Source: Paenibacillus dakarensis (GTDB lineage Bacteria > Bacillota > Bacilli > Paenibacillales > Paenibacillaceae). From it: a stretch of 59,460 bases of DNA. Position numbers and translations under genes: made by a program. The notes under the pieces were generated by a model, which was given only the letters and a program-made list of their open reading frames with translations, was not told the origin of the DNA and searched no databases. Position 1 is the stretch's first letter; every line of letters begins with the position of its first letter. Shown here in pieces: positions 52,052 through 59,460 of this stretch. The stretch is taken from the NCBI RefSeq assembly GCF_001373415.1, contig NZ_CDSE01000016.1:1-59460 (forward strand). Reading direction: 5' to 3'.

Positions 52052-52175
52052 TCAGACCAACTCTAGCATTCTCCACAACCTGCAACGGGAACACGGGTCA
52101 TCCGGCTAAAAACGTTCCGCTTTATGCTAAACTAATGATAGTTTATCTGTTGTACCCTATCAAAGGAGTGATCCC

Positions 52176-53330
52176 ATGACCCGGTATATCGATCATTACA
52201 TACGTAATGAAGCAGAACGCGATCGTTTGGATAGAGTTGGAGTGCTGACAGAGCTTTTTAATAAAAGAGCTGCGAATTATGATCGGGAAGGAAGCTTTCC
52301 CTTTGAAAACTTCGAGGATCTTCGCGAAATAGGCTACTTAAAATGGACTGTTCCACAGGAATATGGCGGTGATGAGATTTCACTGTATGAGATGGTGCAG
52401 GTACAGGAGCGCCTGGCTTACGGTGATGGCTCTACTGCTTTGGCTGCAGGCTGGCATCTGGGACAAATCCTCCATCTGAGAATAAGCCGCAAGTGGCCGG
52501 AGAAGCTGTTCGCTGACTTATGCCATGATATCGTTCAACATGGTGCTATGATGAACGTATTTGCCAGCGAAGCAGGTACAGGAAGTCCCAGCCGGGGCGG
52601 AAGACCCGAAACAACTGCTGTAAGAACCGAAGGAGGATGGCTTATATCGGGTCGAAAAACCTTCAGCACCCTGGCCCCTATTCTCGATCGGTTCGTTGTG
52701 ACCGCTCATGTGGTCGAAGAAGATACCGTCAGCGAATTTCTGATCCAGCGAAGCGAACAAACCACCATTGACGAAACTTGGAACACCTTGGGCATGCGCG
52801 GAACGGGAAGCCATGATGTGATATTAAACAAGGCCTTTGCTGCAGATCATGCCCGCATTACCGGTAAGGGAAATGATGATGGCGGCGGATGGCTTCTTCA
52901 CATACCGGCTTGTTATATGGGCATCGCACTGGCTGCCAGAGACTATGCCCTGAATTTTGCCAAAACGTATAAACCAGGCAGCATCCAAGGCTCGATTGCC
53001 ACACTTCCGACAGTTCAGCAATCCATCGGCAAGATGGAGGCAGAGCTTCGAACCGCACGATCCGTTCTGTACGAGGCTGCCGAGCTCTGGGATCAGGACC
53101 CTTCTTCCCGGCAAAATATGCGTGCTCAGCTCGGACTCGCCAAATATGTCGTTACCAATAACGCGATATCGATCGTTGACCAGGCTATGCGTATTGTAGG
53201 CGCAGCAAGCTTATCTAAAGAGCGGCCGCTTGAGCGCTATTATCGTGACATTCGAGCTGGACTGCATAACCCTCCGATGGATAACAACGTAATGAATCAA
53301 CTCGCGGCTGAAGCGTTGGGAGAGGAATAG
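52176..53330 (+). CDS. Acyl-CoA dehydrogenase family protein
   Basis: A 384-residue flavoprotein with the three-part ACAD fold: N-terminal helical (about 1-115, WTVPQEYGGDEISLYEM), middle beta domain (about 120-215, FASEAGTGSPSRGG, SGRKTFSTLAPILDRFVV, LGMRGTGSHDV) and C-terminal helical (about 230-384, GAASLSKERPLERYYRDIRAG). The usual catalytic Glu is not obvious, and the family includes desulfurisation (DszC/SfnB-like) monooxygenases that share the LGMRGTGSHDV style, so a monooxygenase role is possible. ATG with AAAGGAG upstream. Stands alone. Confidence 0.85.
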   Translation: MTRYIDHYIRNEAERDRLDRVGVLTELFNKRAANYDREGSFPFENFEDLREIGYLKWTVPQEYGGDEISLYEMVQVQERLAYGDGSTALAAGWHLGQILHLRISRKWPEKLFADLCHDIVQHGAMMNVFASEAGTGSPSRGGRPETTAVRTEGGWLISGRKTFSTLAPILDRFVVTAHVVEEDTVSEFLIQRSEQTTIDETWNTLGMRGTGSHDVILNKAFAADHARITGKGNDDGGGWLLHIPACYMGIALAARDYALNFAKTYKPGSIQGSIATLPTVQQSIGKMEAELRTARSVLYEAAELWDQDPSSRQNMRAQLGLAKYVVTNNAISIVDQAMRIVGAASLSKERPLERYYRDIRAGLHNPPMDNNVMNQLAAEALGEE

Positions 53331-53389
53331 TTACAAAGGGACGACTGCTGTTCTCTAATCATCTCAAAGGATTCCCCAGGACATCATAA

Positions 53390-53416
53390 AAAAGCCCTTG
53401 CTGAGCAAGGGCTTTT
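53390..53416. terminator. Bidirectional terminator
   Basis: AAAAGCCCTTGC/GCAAGGGCTTTT stem with a 3-nt loop between convergent genes. Confidence 0.85.
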
Positions 53417-53423
53417 AGAGCTT

Positions 53424-54413
53424 CTACATCTGTTCCCAGAATGCATCAAAGACCGCCGAATCCACTTGAAAGAATACACTTGCAATACCATAACTTACGT
53501 AATTTCCGTCTTTAAACAATCGCAATTGAACCTCCGTATGATCCTGGAGTTTTAAATAAAGAAACTTCTGATTCTCGGGCGCTGTTTCATATATTCCCGC
53601 CTCATACAACTTGTCTCCTGCTACAGGTTTAGCTTCATATAGCGCAGAAATAAATTGCTGTAATCCCTGATCAGCTTGAAGCTCCTTAAATTTCATTTCA
53701 CTATTGTTCCAGCTGTTAAAATCCTGCCACTTCACCGACTCGACATGGTCCTTCAAATTGAGCTTGCCGATTAAATCTTCGCCTTTGGTAATTGTAATTC
53801 CGTTCAGGTGTTCGTACAATTCGGCATATATTTGCCCATCAATTTCGAGATATGACATGATTCTAAAGTCTGGATCGTATCCCTTTACTGAGAAAACATC
53901 CATCTCGCCAATCGTGGAGGCCATTTCTGTATAATCAGACGCTGAACTCCATTCATCAATCCCTGACGTCGTTCGTCCAAGCTGATCTCCTCTCAGCTGC
54001 TTTGCGATTTCAGGTGTTATGGAAGTGCTCGTTTGTGTGTAGACATTGCCCTTATAAACAATTAATCCAATCATATCCGCACTCACATTGGATTCTTTCG
54101 GTAATTCAATCTTGGGTATGGTCACCGATTGAGGATCATCGATTTTATTTACGTTAGGGCTTAGACCCGGATCCACTGAAGTAACCATTGTCTGACTCTT
54201 ATGGTTCCAGGTTAAAGCAATAACTAACCCAAGACAAGCGATTACCGCGAGGCCAGCCGCTCTCTTTAACCATTGATTCATGCCACTTCGCCCCCTGCCC
54301 TTATTAATATTCATATTTCCACTCGCAGCTCTAAGCTTCTGAATTATCTGCTGTTCCAGTCCTTCATCCGGCTCGATCTGATCTATCAATCGCTTGTAAT
54401 CCTTCCGGTTCAT
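53424..54413 (-). CDS. Putative anti-sigma factor, membrane-anchored
   Basis: A 329-residue protein. A cytosolic N-terminal segment (about 1-48) is followed by one transmembrane helix (about 52-68, AAGLAVIACLGLVIALTW) and a large extracytoplasmic domain. It overlaps the ECF sigma gene by 4 nt (ATGA), the standard arrangement for a cognate anti-sigma. There is no ZAS His-Cys-Cys motif in the N terminus. The extracellular part is not recognised and probably senses the signal. Confidence 0.75.
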   Translation of the reverse strand: MNRKDYKRLIDQIEPDEGLEQQIIQKLRAASGNMNINKGRGRSGMNQWLKRAAGLAVIACLGLVIALTWNHKSQTMVTSVDPGLSPNVNKIDDPQSVTIPKIELPKESNVSADMIGLIVYKGNVYTQTSTSITPEIAKQLRGDQLGRTTSGIDEWSSASDYTEMASTIGEMDVFSVKGYDPDFRIMSYLEIDGQIYAELYEHLNGITITKGEDLIGKLNLKDHVESVKWQDFNSWNNSEMKFKELQADQGLQQFISALYEAKPVAGDKLYEAGIYETAPENQKFLYLKLQDHTEVQLRLFKDGNYVSYGIASVFFQVDSAVFDAFWEQM

Positions 54414-54904
54414 GCTTCATCCTCTCCTTCCAGGTCGATTCGGAGCAGCTTTCTGCCGCGATTCAAACGCATTTTCACCGCTGATTCACTGATTTGCAGA
54501 ATCTCTGAAATCTCATGAATTGAATAATCCTCATAATAAAATAGATGAATCACCGTCTTATACTTGAAAGGCAATTGTAATACATGATCCATTAGCGCCC
54601 TGTCTGTAGAGGTGAATTCGAAATAATCATCGATTTGCTCCACCCTCATAACGCGTCTGCGCCATATACTTCCCTGCATATTTTTGCAGTGGTTCGTTAT
54701 GACCCTTATCAACCATGCTTTTTGATGCTCCTGATCACTGAACTCAGGGGCTTTATAGAACAGCTTGATAAATGTTTCCTGAATGGCTTCTTCCGCATCT
54801 TCTTTATTTCCAAGATGAATCATCGCTATTTTATACAGCATACTGCCGTAGGTTTGATAGGCGTCTGCTAATTCTCCGCCCGGCCGGAGCGAATCGATCT
54901 GCAT
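54410..54904 (-). CDS. ECF RNA polymerase sigma factor
   Basis: A 164-residue sigma-70-like factor. Region 2 (about 20-90: YKIAMIHLGNKEDAEEAIQE, then TFIKLFYKAPEF, QKAWLIRVITNHC) and region 4 (about 105-155: LMDHVLQLPFKYKTVIHLFY, YEDYSIHEISEILQISESAV, KMRLNRGRKLL) are intact with a short linker, as in ECF factors. ATG 54904 has AAAGGAGG 10 nt upstream. Start overlaps none; its end overlaps the putative anti-sigma gene. No clear autoregulatory promoter was identified. Confidence 0.92.
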   Translation of the reverse strand: MQIDSLRPGGELADAYQTYGSMLYKIAMIHLGNKEDAEEAIQETFIKLFYKAPEFSDQEHQKAWLIRVITNHCKNMQGSIWRRRVMRVEQIDDYFEFTSTDRALMDHVLQLPFKYKTVIHLFYYEDYSIHEISEILQISESAVKMRLNRGRKLLRIDLEGEDEA

Positions 54905-55053
54905 GATGTTCTGACCTCCTTTTATCTCTAACACAATTATGGACGGTAAAAGGTCACATTTAGTTTAAGATTTTTTTGCGAAATATTGCTTTAAAAAATA
55001 ATACAAAACAAAAAAAACACGCCATAAATGACGTGTTTCATTGCAGGCAGCAC

Positions 55054-56889
55054 TTACTTCTCCATATTGCCTAATACTGCACCTTTTTCAAAAAATCGTT
55101 CGATTTTCTTTTCAACCATTGGATCTGGGATTAACGGCGGTGCTTGATGAGGCTTCGTGCGGGCATCAAGGATGACATTATCGCAGCCCCAGTGCTTGTG
55201 CTCATAGCTGCTGTTCACGCCATAAATATCATGTGACGGATTGCTTCGTGTGAAGGCAGCCCACAGGAAGTTGTTCAGCGTGTCGCTCATGAATGAACTG
55301 TCATCACATACGATCAGCATCGGGCAGGAATCCAGCTTGCCTCTTGCCTGTATCGCATCACTAAGCCCTTTCATATGCTGCTTCTCTTCCTCATAGCTTG
55401 TAAAGCTCGGTCCCTGAATTGCCACTACACCTGGCATCACCAGACGTGGGTTCTCAAAGCCTGGAATATCCTTCAGGATATCCGGAACCTCACGGCATAG
55501 CTCCCTCTTCTTCTCCCCTACCGCTGCAAAAATAACTTTACTGCCGGTATTTAAGCCAGTTCCCGAATAATCAAGCGTATCGATTGTTGTATTCGTCTGG
55601 AAGTGCAGGTCGCGCTGCAAGTCGATTCGCTCCAGAATGTAGGTTAGATACTCTTCAATTCGGTACGTGCTGATCGGCTGCTTTTCTTCCGCGGTAATGA
55701 ACAGATATTTTGCCAGACTAAGCTGGCCTGTACCCAATATCCGATTCGCAAGCGTGAGAATTTCAGCCGGCTGCTTAACTTGCTGATAAGGGGTGTAACG
55801 CTCACTGCCGATTGCAAACAGCAATGGATGTACGCCTGCGGCATCGACCGCATGCACTTCCTTAACGCCCGGGATCTCCTTACGGATCGCTCCCCCTGTA
55901 AGCTCATGAATCAATTCACCGAACGATGTATCCTCCTGCGGCGGACGTCCCACAACAGTAAAAGGAAGAATGGCATTCTGCTTAGCGTAAACTTTATGCA
56001 CTCTCATCACCGGGAACGGGTGTGTTAAGCTGTAATAGCCAAGGTGGTCCCCGAAAGGCCCTTCCGGCTTGGTCTCTCCAGGATGAATTTCGCCTGTAAT
56101 CACAAAATCCGCATCAAGGCTTATACAATACCCGTCTACATAGCTGTATCTGAAATGTCGCCCGGCAAGCAGCCCGGCAAAAGTGAGCTCACTCATCCCT
56201 TCAGGCAGGGGCATGATGGCCGAAAGCGTATGAGCGGGCGGACCTCCGATAAACACACTGACTTTCAGAGGCTGGCCTTTTTTCGTCGCTTTGTCCTGGT
56301 GAATGCCGATGCCGCGATGAATTTGGTAATGAAGCCCCACTTCCTTGTTCATTACATATTCGTTCCCGCTCAGCTGAATACGGTACATTCCCAGATTTGA
56401 ATTCATAATGCCCGGCTTCTCCGGATCTTCCGAGTACACCTGAGGCAGGGTGACAAATGCTCCGCCGTCCTCTTTCCAGTGCTTGATCAGCGGCAGATCG
56501 GATATCTGTATCTCCTGGAAACCTGCTGGCTGATTGCCGGATTTTTTCAAAGGTAAAGCTTTGCTTCCTGAAAGCCCGGTACCGATATATTTAAATGGAT
56601 TTTTAACCACTTGCATTGGATTATTACGAACAGCTATTGCATTCTGTGCTGCATTCCAAGTATCCTTGAAAATAAACTTGCTTCGCTCGATCGTACCAAA
56701 CAGATTAGACACCGCCCGGTATTTCGAACCTTTCACATTCTCGAACAATAATGCTGGGCCACCAGCATCATAAACTCTCCTATGTATCGCTGCCATTTCA
56801 AGATCAGGATCAACCTCTTCATGAATACGAACCAGATGGCCGTTCTTTTCTAAATCGATAATGCATTCTTCTAGATTCCGATAGCTCAT
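55054..56889 (-). CDS. UbiD family decarboxylase, long form
   Basis: A 611-residue prenylated-FMN-dependent decarboxylase. Starts MSYRNLEECIIDLEKNGHLV. Typical UbiD motifs are SNLFGTIERSKFIF, GIHQDKATKKGQPLKVSVFIGGPPAH (as two pieces) and the catalytic acid region KPEGPFGDHLGYY (about 303-315). About 120 residues longer than Escherichia coli UbiD, like the long forms of Bacteroidota and Bacillota. ATG 56889 has TGGAG 7 nt upstream; the longer frame (to 56976) is unsupported. No UbiX flavin prenyltransferase gene is adjacent, so the cofactor must come from elsewhere. Substrate unknown. Confidence 0.9.
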   Translation of the reverse strand: MSYRNLEECIIDLEKNGHLVRIHEEVDPDLEMAAIHRRVYDAGGPALLFENVKGSKYRAVSNLFGTIERSKFIFKDTWNAAQNAIAVRNNPMQVVKNPFKYIGTGLSGSKALPLKKSGNQPAGFQEIQISDLPLIKHWKEDGGAFVTLPQVYSEDPEKPGIMNSNLGMYRIQLSGNEYVMNKEVGLHYQIHRGIGIHQDKATKKGQPLKVSVFIGGPPAHTLSAIMPLPEGMSELTFAGLLAGRHFRYSYVDGYCISLDADFVITGEIHPGETKPEGPFGDHLGYYSLTHPFPVMRVHKVYAKQNAILPFTVVGRPPQEDTSFGELIHELTGGAIRKEIPGVKEVHAVDAAGVHPLLFAIGSERYTPYQQVKQPAEILTLANRILGTGQLSLAKYLFITAEEKQPISTYRIEEYLTYILERIDLQRDLHFQTNTTIDTLDYSGTGLNTGSKVIFAAVGEKKRELCREVPDILKDIPGFENPRLVMPGVVAIQGPSFTSYEEEKQHMKGLSDAIQARGKLDSCPMLIVCDDSSFMSDTLNNFLWAAFTRSNPSHDIYGVNSSYEHKHWGCDNVILDARTKPHQAPPLIPDPMVEKKIERFFEKGAVLGNMEK

Positions 56890-57044
56890 TATATTACTCC
56901 AATCCATAGAAGGTAGTGAACGCATACCACTTTCGTGAATAGTGGCTGTGTAAATCATAACACAAATAAGCACCAATTCCGATCAGGTCAAGCACACTTC
57001 CATGACATGCTTTGAAAATATGATTTCATATCAAAGGAGAATGA

Positions 57045-57557
57045 ATGATGAGACTGCCCTACCTGTTGTCCATCCTGCTTCACCTGATTCTAACCTGGGC
57101 TCTGTCCCTGTACTTACATAAAGCAGGATTCATGCTGCTCATTCTATTTTTAATCATAGCAAGCGCTATTTACAGTGCCAGAACCGGGGGTGTGCTGCCG
57201 GATGCTGTTTTTATTATTTCCGTACTGCTAGTGGATCTAATCGTCATCGCAATCAATCTCAAGTTATTTAAAGCGCTCCAATTTTTTAAGAAAAAAAGGC
57301 CGGACCTCCGCTTTTTCCGGTACATTGTCCCCGTGGAGAATTGGTTATATACCGCTTCAAGAATCATCTTAGTGAACATTCCCCTAGCAGAATCAGTACT
57401 TAAGATGAATGACGACTCCCTACGCATACCCTGGCTTGAAGCCAAGTCCCTCATACCCGTCTGCATCCTGCTCACCATCATCATTACTTATCAGACCATC
57501 ACCGTTGATCGTAACCCTGCCGAGCATAAAAAAGCACATAACCCCCGTGTCAAATGA
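57045..57557 (+). CDS. Hypothetical membrane protein
   Basis: A 170-residue protein with four hydrophobic segments (about residues 4-24, 27-45, 53-74 and 135-152) and a basic C terminus (AEHKKAHNPRVK) that overlaps the downstream hairpin. Not recognised. ATG 57045 or 57048, with AAAGGAG upstream. Diverges from the UbiD gene. Confidence 0.65.
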   Translation: MMRLPYLLSILLHLILTWALSLYLHKAGFMLLILFLIIASAIYSARTGGVLPDAVFIISVLLVDLIVIAINLKLFKALQFFKKKRPDLRFFRYIVPVENWLYTASRIILVNIPLAESVLKMNDDSLRIPWLEAKSLIPVCILLTIIITYQTITVDRNPAEHKKAHNPRVK

Positions 57558-57579
57558 TCCTCTGGGATTATGTGCTTGC
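57531..57579. terminator. Bidirectional hairpin terminator
   Basis: AAGCACATAA/TTATGTGCTT plus CCC/GGG, between convergent genes and overlapping the end of the 57045 reading frame. Confidence 0.7.
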
Positions 57580-57587
57580 TACCGTGC

Positions 57588-59460
57588 TTAGACATCAGCA
57601 AAATCAATAGAATAGCTTTTTCCTGCTTCCGTATCTAAAATGATCTGTTGTCCTGAATAGGAAACACAGCATTTTACACCATTCAGGGACAGGATTCTAC
57701 ACTGTTTCAGCTTCCCCTGTTCCCACTCCATATCCACTTCAAAACCGCCGCGAGCCCTGAGACCTGTAACCGAACCTTGTTCCCATGACCTTGGCAGTGC
57801 AGGGAGCAGATCGAGCACCCCACTGTGACTATGAAGCAGCATTTCTGCAATCCCGGCGGTCCCGCCAAAGTTCCCGTCAATTTGGAATGGAGGATGATGA
57901 TCAAACAGGTTAGGCAGTGTCGAATGTTCCAGCAGCTGTTCAAGATTGAACAGCGCCTTCTCACCATCCTTTAATCGGGACCAGAAATTAATAATCCAGG
58001 CTCGGCTCCAGCCCGTATGTCCGCCGCCATGCTGCAGGCGATATTCCAGTGTTTTGCGCGCTGCCTCCATCTTATCCGGTGTGGAACTATAGGTGTACTG
58101 TTCCCCAGGGTAGAGTGCAAACAAGTGAGAGATATGACGGTGTCCCGGTTCTGCCTCCTCCAGCGGATCACACCATTCCAGAAGGCGTCCATCCGGTCCA
58201 ATGTTCGGCAGGGCCAGTTCCGTAAGCACATCTGCCACCTGCTGTGTGAAATTATCCTGTATTCTCAAGACATTAGCTGCTTCCACTACACAGTTGAACA
58301 CATCCCATATGATCTGCTGATCCATCGCAGGCGCCATGCATAATGAAGCCGTGTTGCCAGCAGGTGTTATATAAGTATTTTCCGGTGAAATCGATGGACC
58401 TGAAATCCACTGGCCTGTCTCCGGATGTCTTACCAACCAATCCAGGAAAAAAATCGCTGCTTCTTTCAGAATAGGATAGGCACGGTCAACCAGGAATTCA
58501 AGGTCTCCGGTGAAGCGATAATATTCCATGAAGTCACGTACACTCCATCCTGCTCCCATCGGCCACATACCGTAATTCACCTTTCCAAGCGGAGCCGTAA
58601 ACAACCATGCATCTGTCGTATAATGGGCAACGAAACCTCTGCAATCGTACACTTCACGCGCTGTCTTCCGTCCGTTATCCACCAGTCCCTCAATTAAATC
58701 AAAGTATGGCAGATGACACTCAGACAGGTTTGTGACTTGAGCAGGCCAATAATTCATTTGTATATTAATATTGATATGATAATCGCAATCCCATGCCGCT
58801 TCCATCCACGGATTCCAAATTCCTTGAAGATTTGCGGGCATTTGGCCCGGCCGGCTGGAGGAAATGAGCAAATATCTCCCATATTGAAAGTATAGCGCCA
58901 TCAGATCCTGACTTTTGCTTCCCTTCCGGAATGCTTCCAGTCTGCGATCCGTCGGTAAAGAATCAACGGAAGACGGCTCTTCATCCTTGCTTCCTAATCG
59001 GAGGCTTACACGATGAAATAAACGTTGATGCTCCTGAATATGATCTTTCTTTAATTCCGCGTAAGTCTTGTTCATCGCCTTCTCGAGATCCTCTTCACAC
59101 CGCTTGATTAAATTATGCTTCAGCCGCTCCCCCGGATTTCCAAATTGATAATCCGTTCGAACAGCCAAATACAACGTGAAGGCATCCGTACCGCTGATGA
59201 TAAGGGATCTCCCCTCTTGCCTGATATGCCCTTTGCCGGCCTCCGCCTTTAATATTCCGGTAAATTTGACACCGGGATGGGTAACACCGTGTGCCGCCTG
59301 ACCTGTAAGCAGCAGGCTATCCATTTCGTGAGTCGATACACTCGCATCCGCTTCTCGTGTTAACTCTACACGTGCATGAATTTCTTCTTTACCAACGGTA
59401 TGGTATTGTATCACCAGCACCTGATCAACTGCGCTAATGAATGCTTCACGATGATAAGGA
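57588..59460 (-). CDS. Glycoside hydrolase family 95 protein, 5' end outside window
   Basis: GH95 enzymes are inverting alpha-L-fucosidases or related alpha-L-galactosidases. The frame is open to the right edge (624 codons visible; residues before MLVIQYHT read [13 protein letters not shown], a typical family segment), so the N-terminal part, about 150-200 residues, is missing. The (alpha/alpha)6 barrel motifs are clear: [36 protein letters not shown] with the catalytic Asn pair, and [17 protein letters not shown] with the catalytic Asp. No signal peptide can be assessed. Ends with a beta-sandwich domain. Confidence 0.93.
   Translation of the reverse strand, partial: PYHREAFISAVDQVLVIQYHTVGKEEIHARVELTREADASVSTHEMDSLLLTGQAAHGVTHPGVKFTGILKAEAGKGHIRQEGRSLIISGTDAFTLYLAVRTDYQFGNPGERLKHNLIKRCEEDLEKAMNKTYAELKKDHIQEHQRLFHRVSLRLGSKDEEPSSVDSLPTDRRLEAFRKGSKSQDLMALYFQYGRYLLISSSRPGQMPANLQGIWNPWMEAAWDCDYHININIQMNYWPAQVTNLSECHLPYFDLIEGLVDNGRKTAREVYDCRGFVAHYTTDAWLFTAPLGKVNYGMWPMGAGWSVRDFMEYYRFTGDLEFLVDRAYPILKEAAIFFLDWLVRHPETGQWISGPSISPENTYITPAGNTASLCMAPAMDQQIIWDVFNCVVEAANVLRIQDNFTQQVADVLTELALPNIGPDGRLLEWCDPLEEAEPGHRHISHLFALYPGEQYTYSSTPDKMEAARKTLEYRLQHGGGHTGWSRAWIINFWSRLKDGEKALFNLEQLLEHSTLPNLFDHHPPFQIDGNFGGTAGIAEMLLHSHSGVLDLLPALPRSWEQGSVTGLRARGGFEVDMEWEQGKLKQCRILSLNGVKCCVSYSGQQIILDTEAGKSYSIDFADV

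Overview
The window is a contiguous piece of a low-to-mid GC Bacillota chromosome, most likely Paenibacillus. Supporting signs are strong GGAGG ribosome binding sites with many TTG starts, Bacillus-type housekeeping and sporulation genes (YjcZ, YtxG/YtxH, YutE, YkvA, YtpB, LtaS), GlnR/TnrA and CcpA operators, and abundant carbohydrate-active genes (AA10 LPMO, GH95, CUT1 sugar ABC importer). Nothing looks like a prophage, plasmid, insertion sequence or CRISPR array. It reads as ordinary core chromosome with a few accessory sugar loci.

Layout. 1-5000: ammonium transporter (cut by the left edge) with two perfect GlnR/TnrA boxes, MerR regulator, zinc metallopeptidase, LysR regulator, rhomboid protease, thiol peroxidase. 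5000-10050: DUF1499 protein, a structured RNA that folds like 6S RNA, YesL-like membrane protein, YjcZ spore protein, DEAD-box helicase with a long leader, YitT-like membrane protein. 10300-14150: secreted TIM-barrel protein, ytpB-pfkA pair, cold shock protein. 14300-18230: small proteins, oligoendopeptidase F with two good starts, LapA-like protein, M42 aminopeptidase. 18240-25210: long hairpin; glycerophosphodiesterase-FAH-DUF92-ABC-F operon; hemE-hemH. 25430-34630: MFS exporter, then a CcpA-type sugar locus (secreted TIM-barrel protein, two Gfo/Idh/MocA dehydrogenases, two permeases, binding protein, AraC regulator). 34730-41640: acyltransferase, O-methyltransferase, THUMP RNA methyltransferase, LTA synthase, an IscA-like protein with His in place of Cys next to a DUF1450 protein, YkvA-like protein. 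41800-46140: LysM/M14 cell wall peptidase, glutamate racemase, a palindromic rod-like element, ytxG-ytxH, YutE-like and Dabb proteins. 46270-49080: an FAD-dependent dehydrogenase behind a purine riboswitch, a two-HTH protein, tRNA-Leu(CAG). 49240-59460: stalk-domain protein, LPMO with FN3 and CBM5/12, acyl-CoA dehydrogenase, ECF sigma/anti-sigma pair, UbiD decarboxylase, small membrane protein, GH95 glycosidase (cut by the right edge).

How it works together. Nitrogen status (GlnR/TnrA), carbon status (three cre sites), purine status (riboswitch plus a PurR-like dyad) and cold or growth phase (csp, helicase leader, 6S-like RNA) all have visible control points. The most unusual items are: a guanine-type riboswitch whose terminator overlaps P1, which predicts an ON switch, in front of a dehydrogenase with no obvious purine role; the 6S-like RNA; the dual-start PepF predicted to give exported and cytosolic forms; and the His-rich IscA-like protein beside a Cys-rich partner. 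Where the open frame runs upstream of the likely start, starts were chosen by Shine-Dalgarno spacing.
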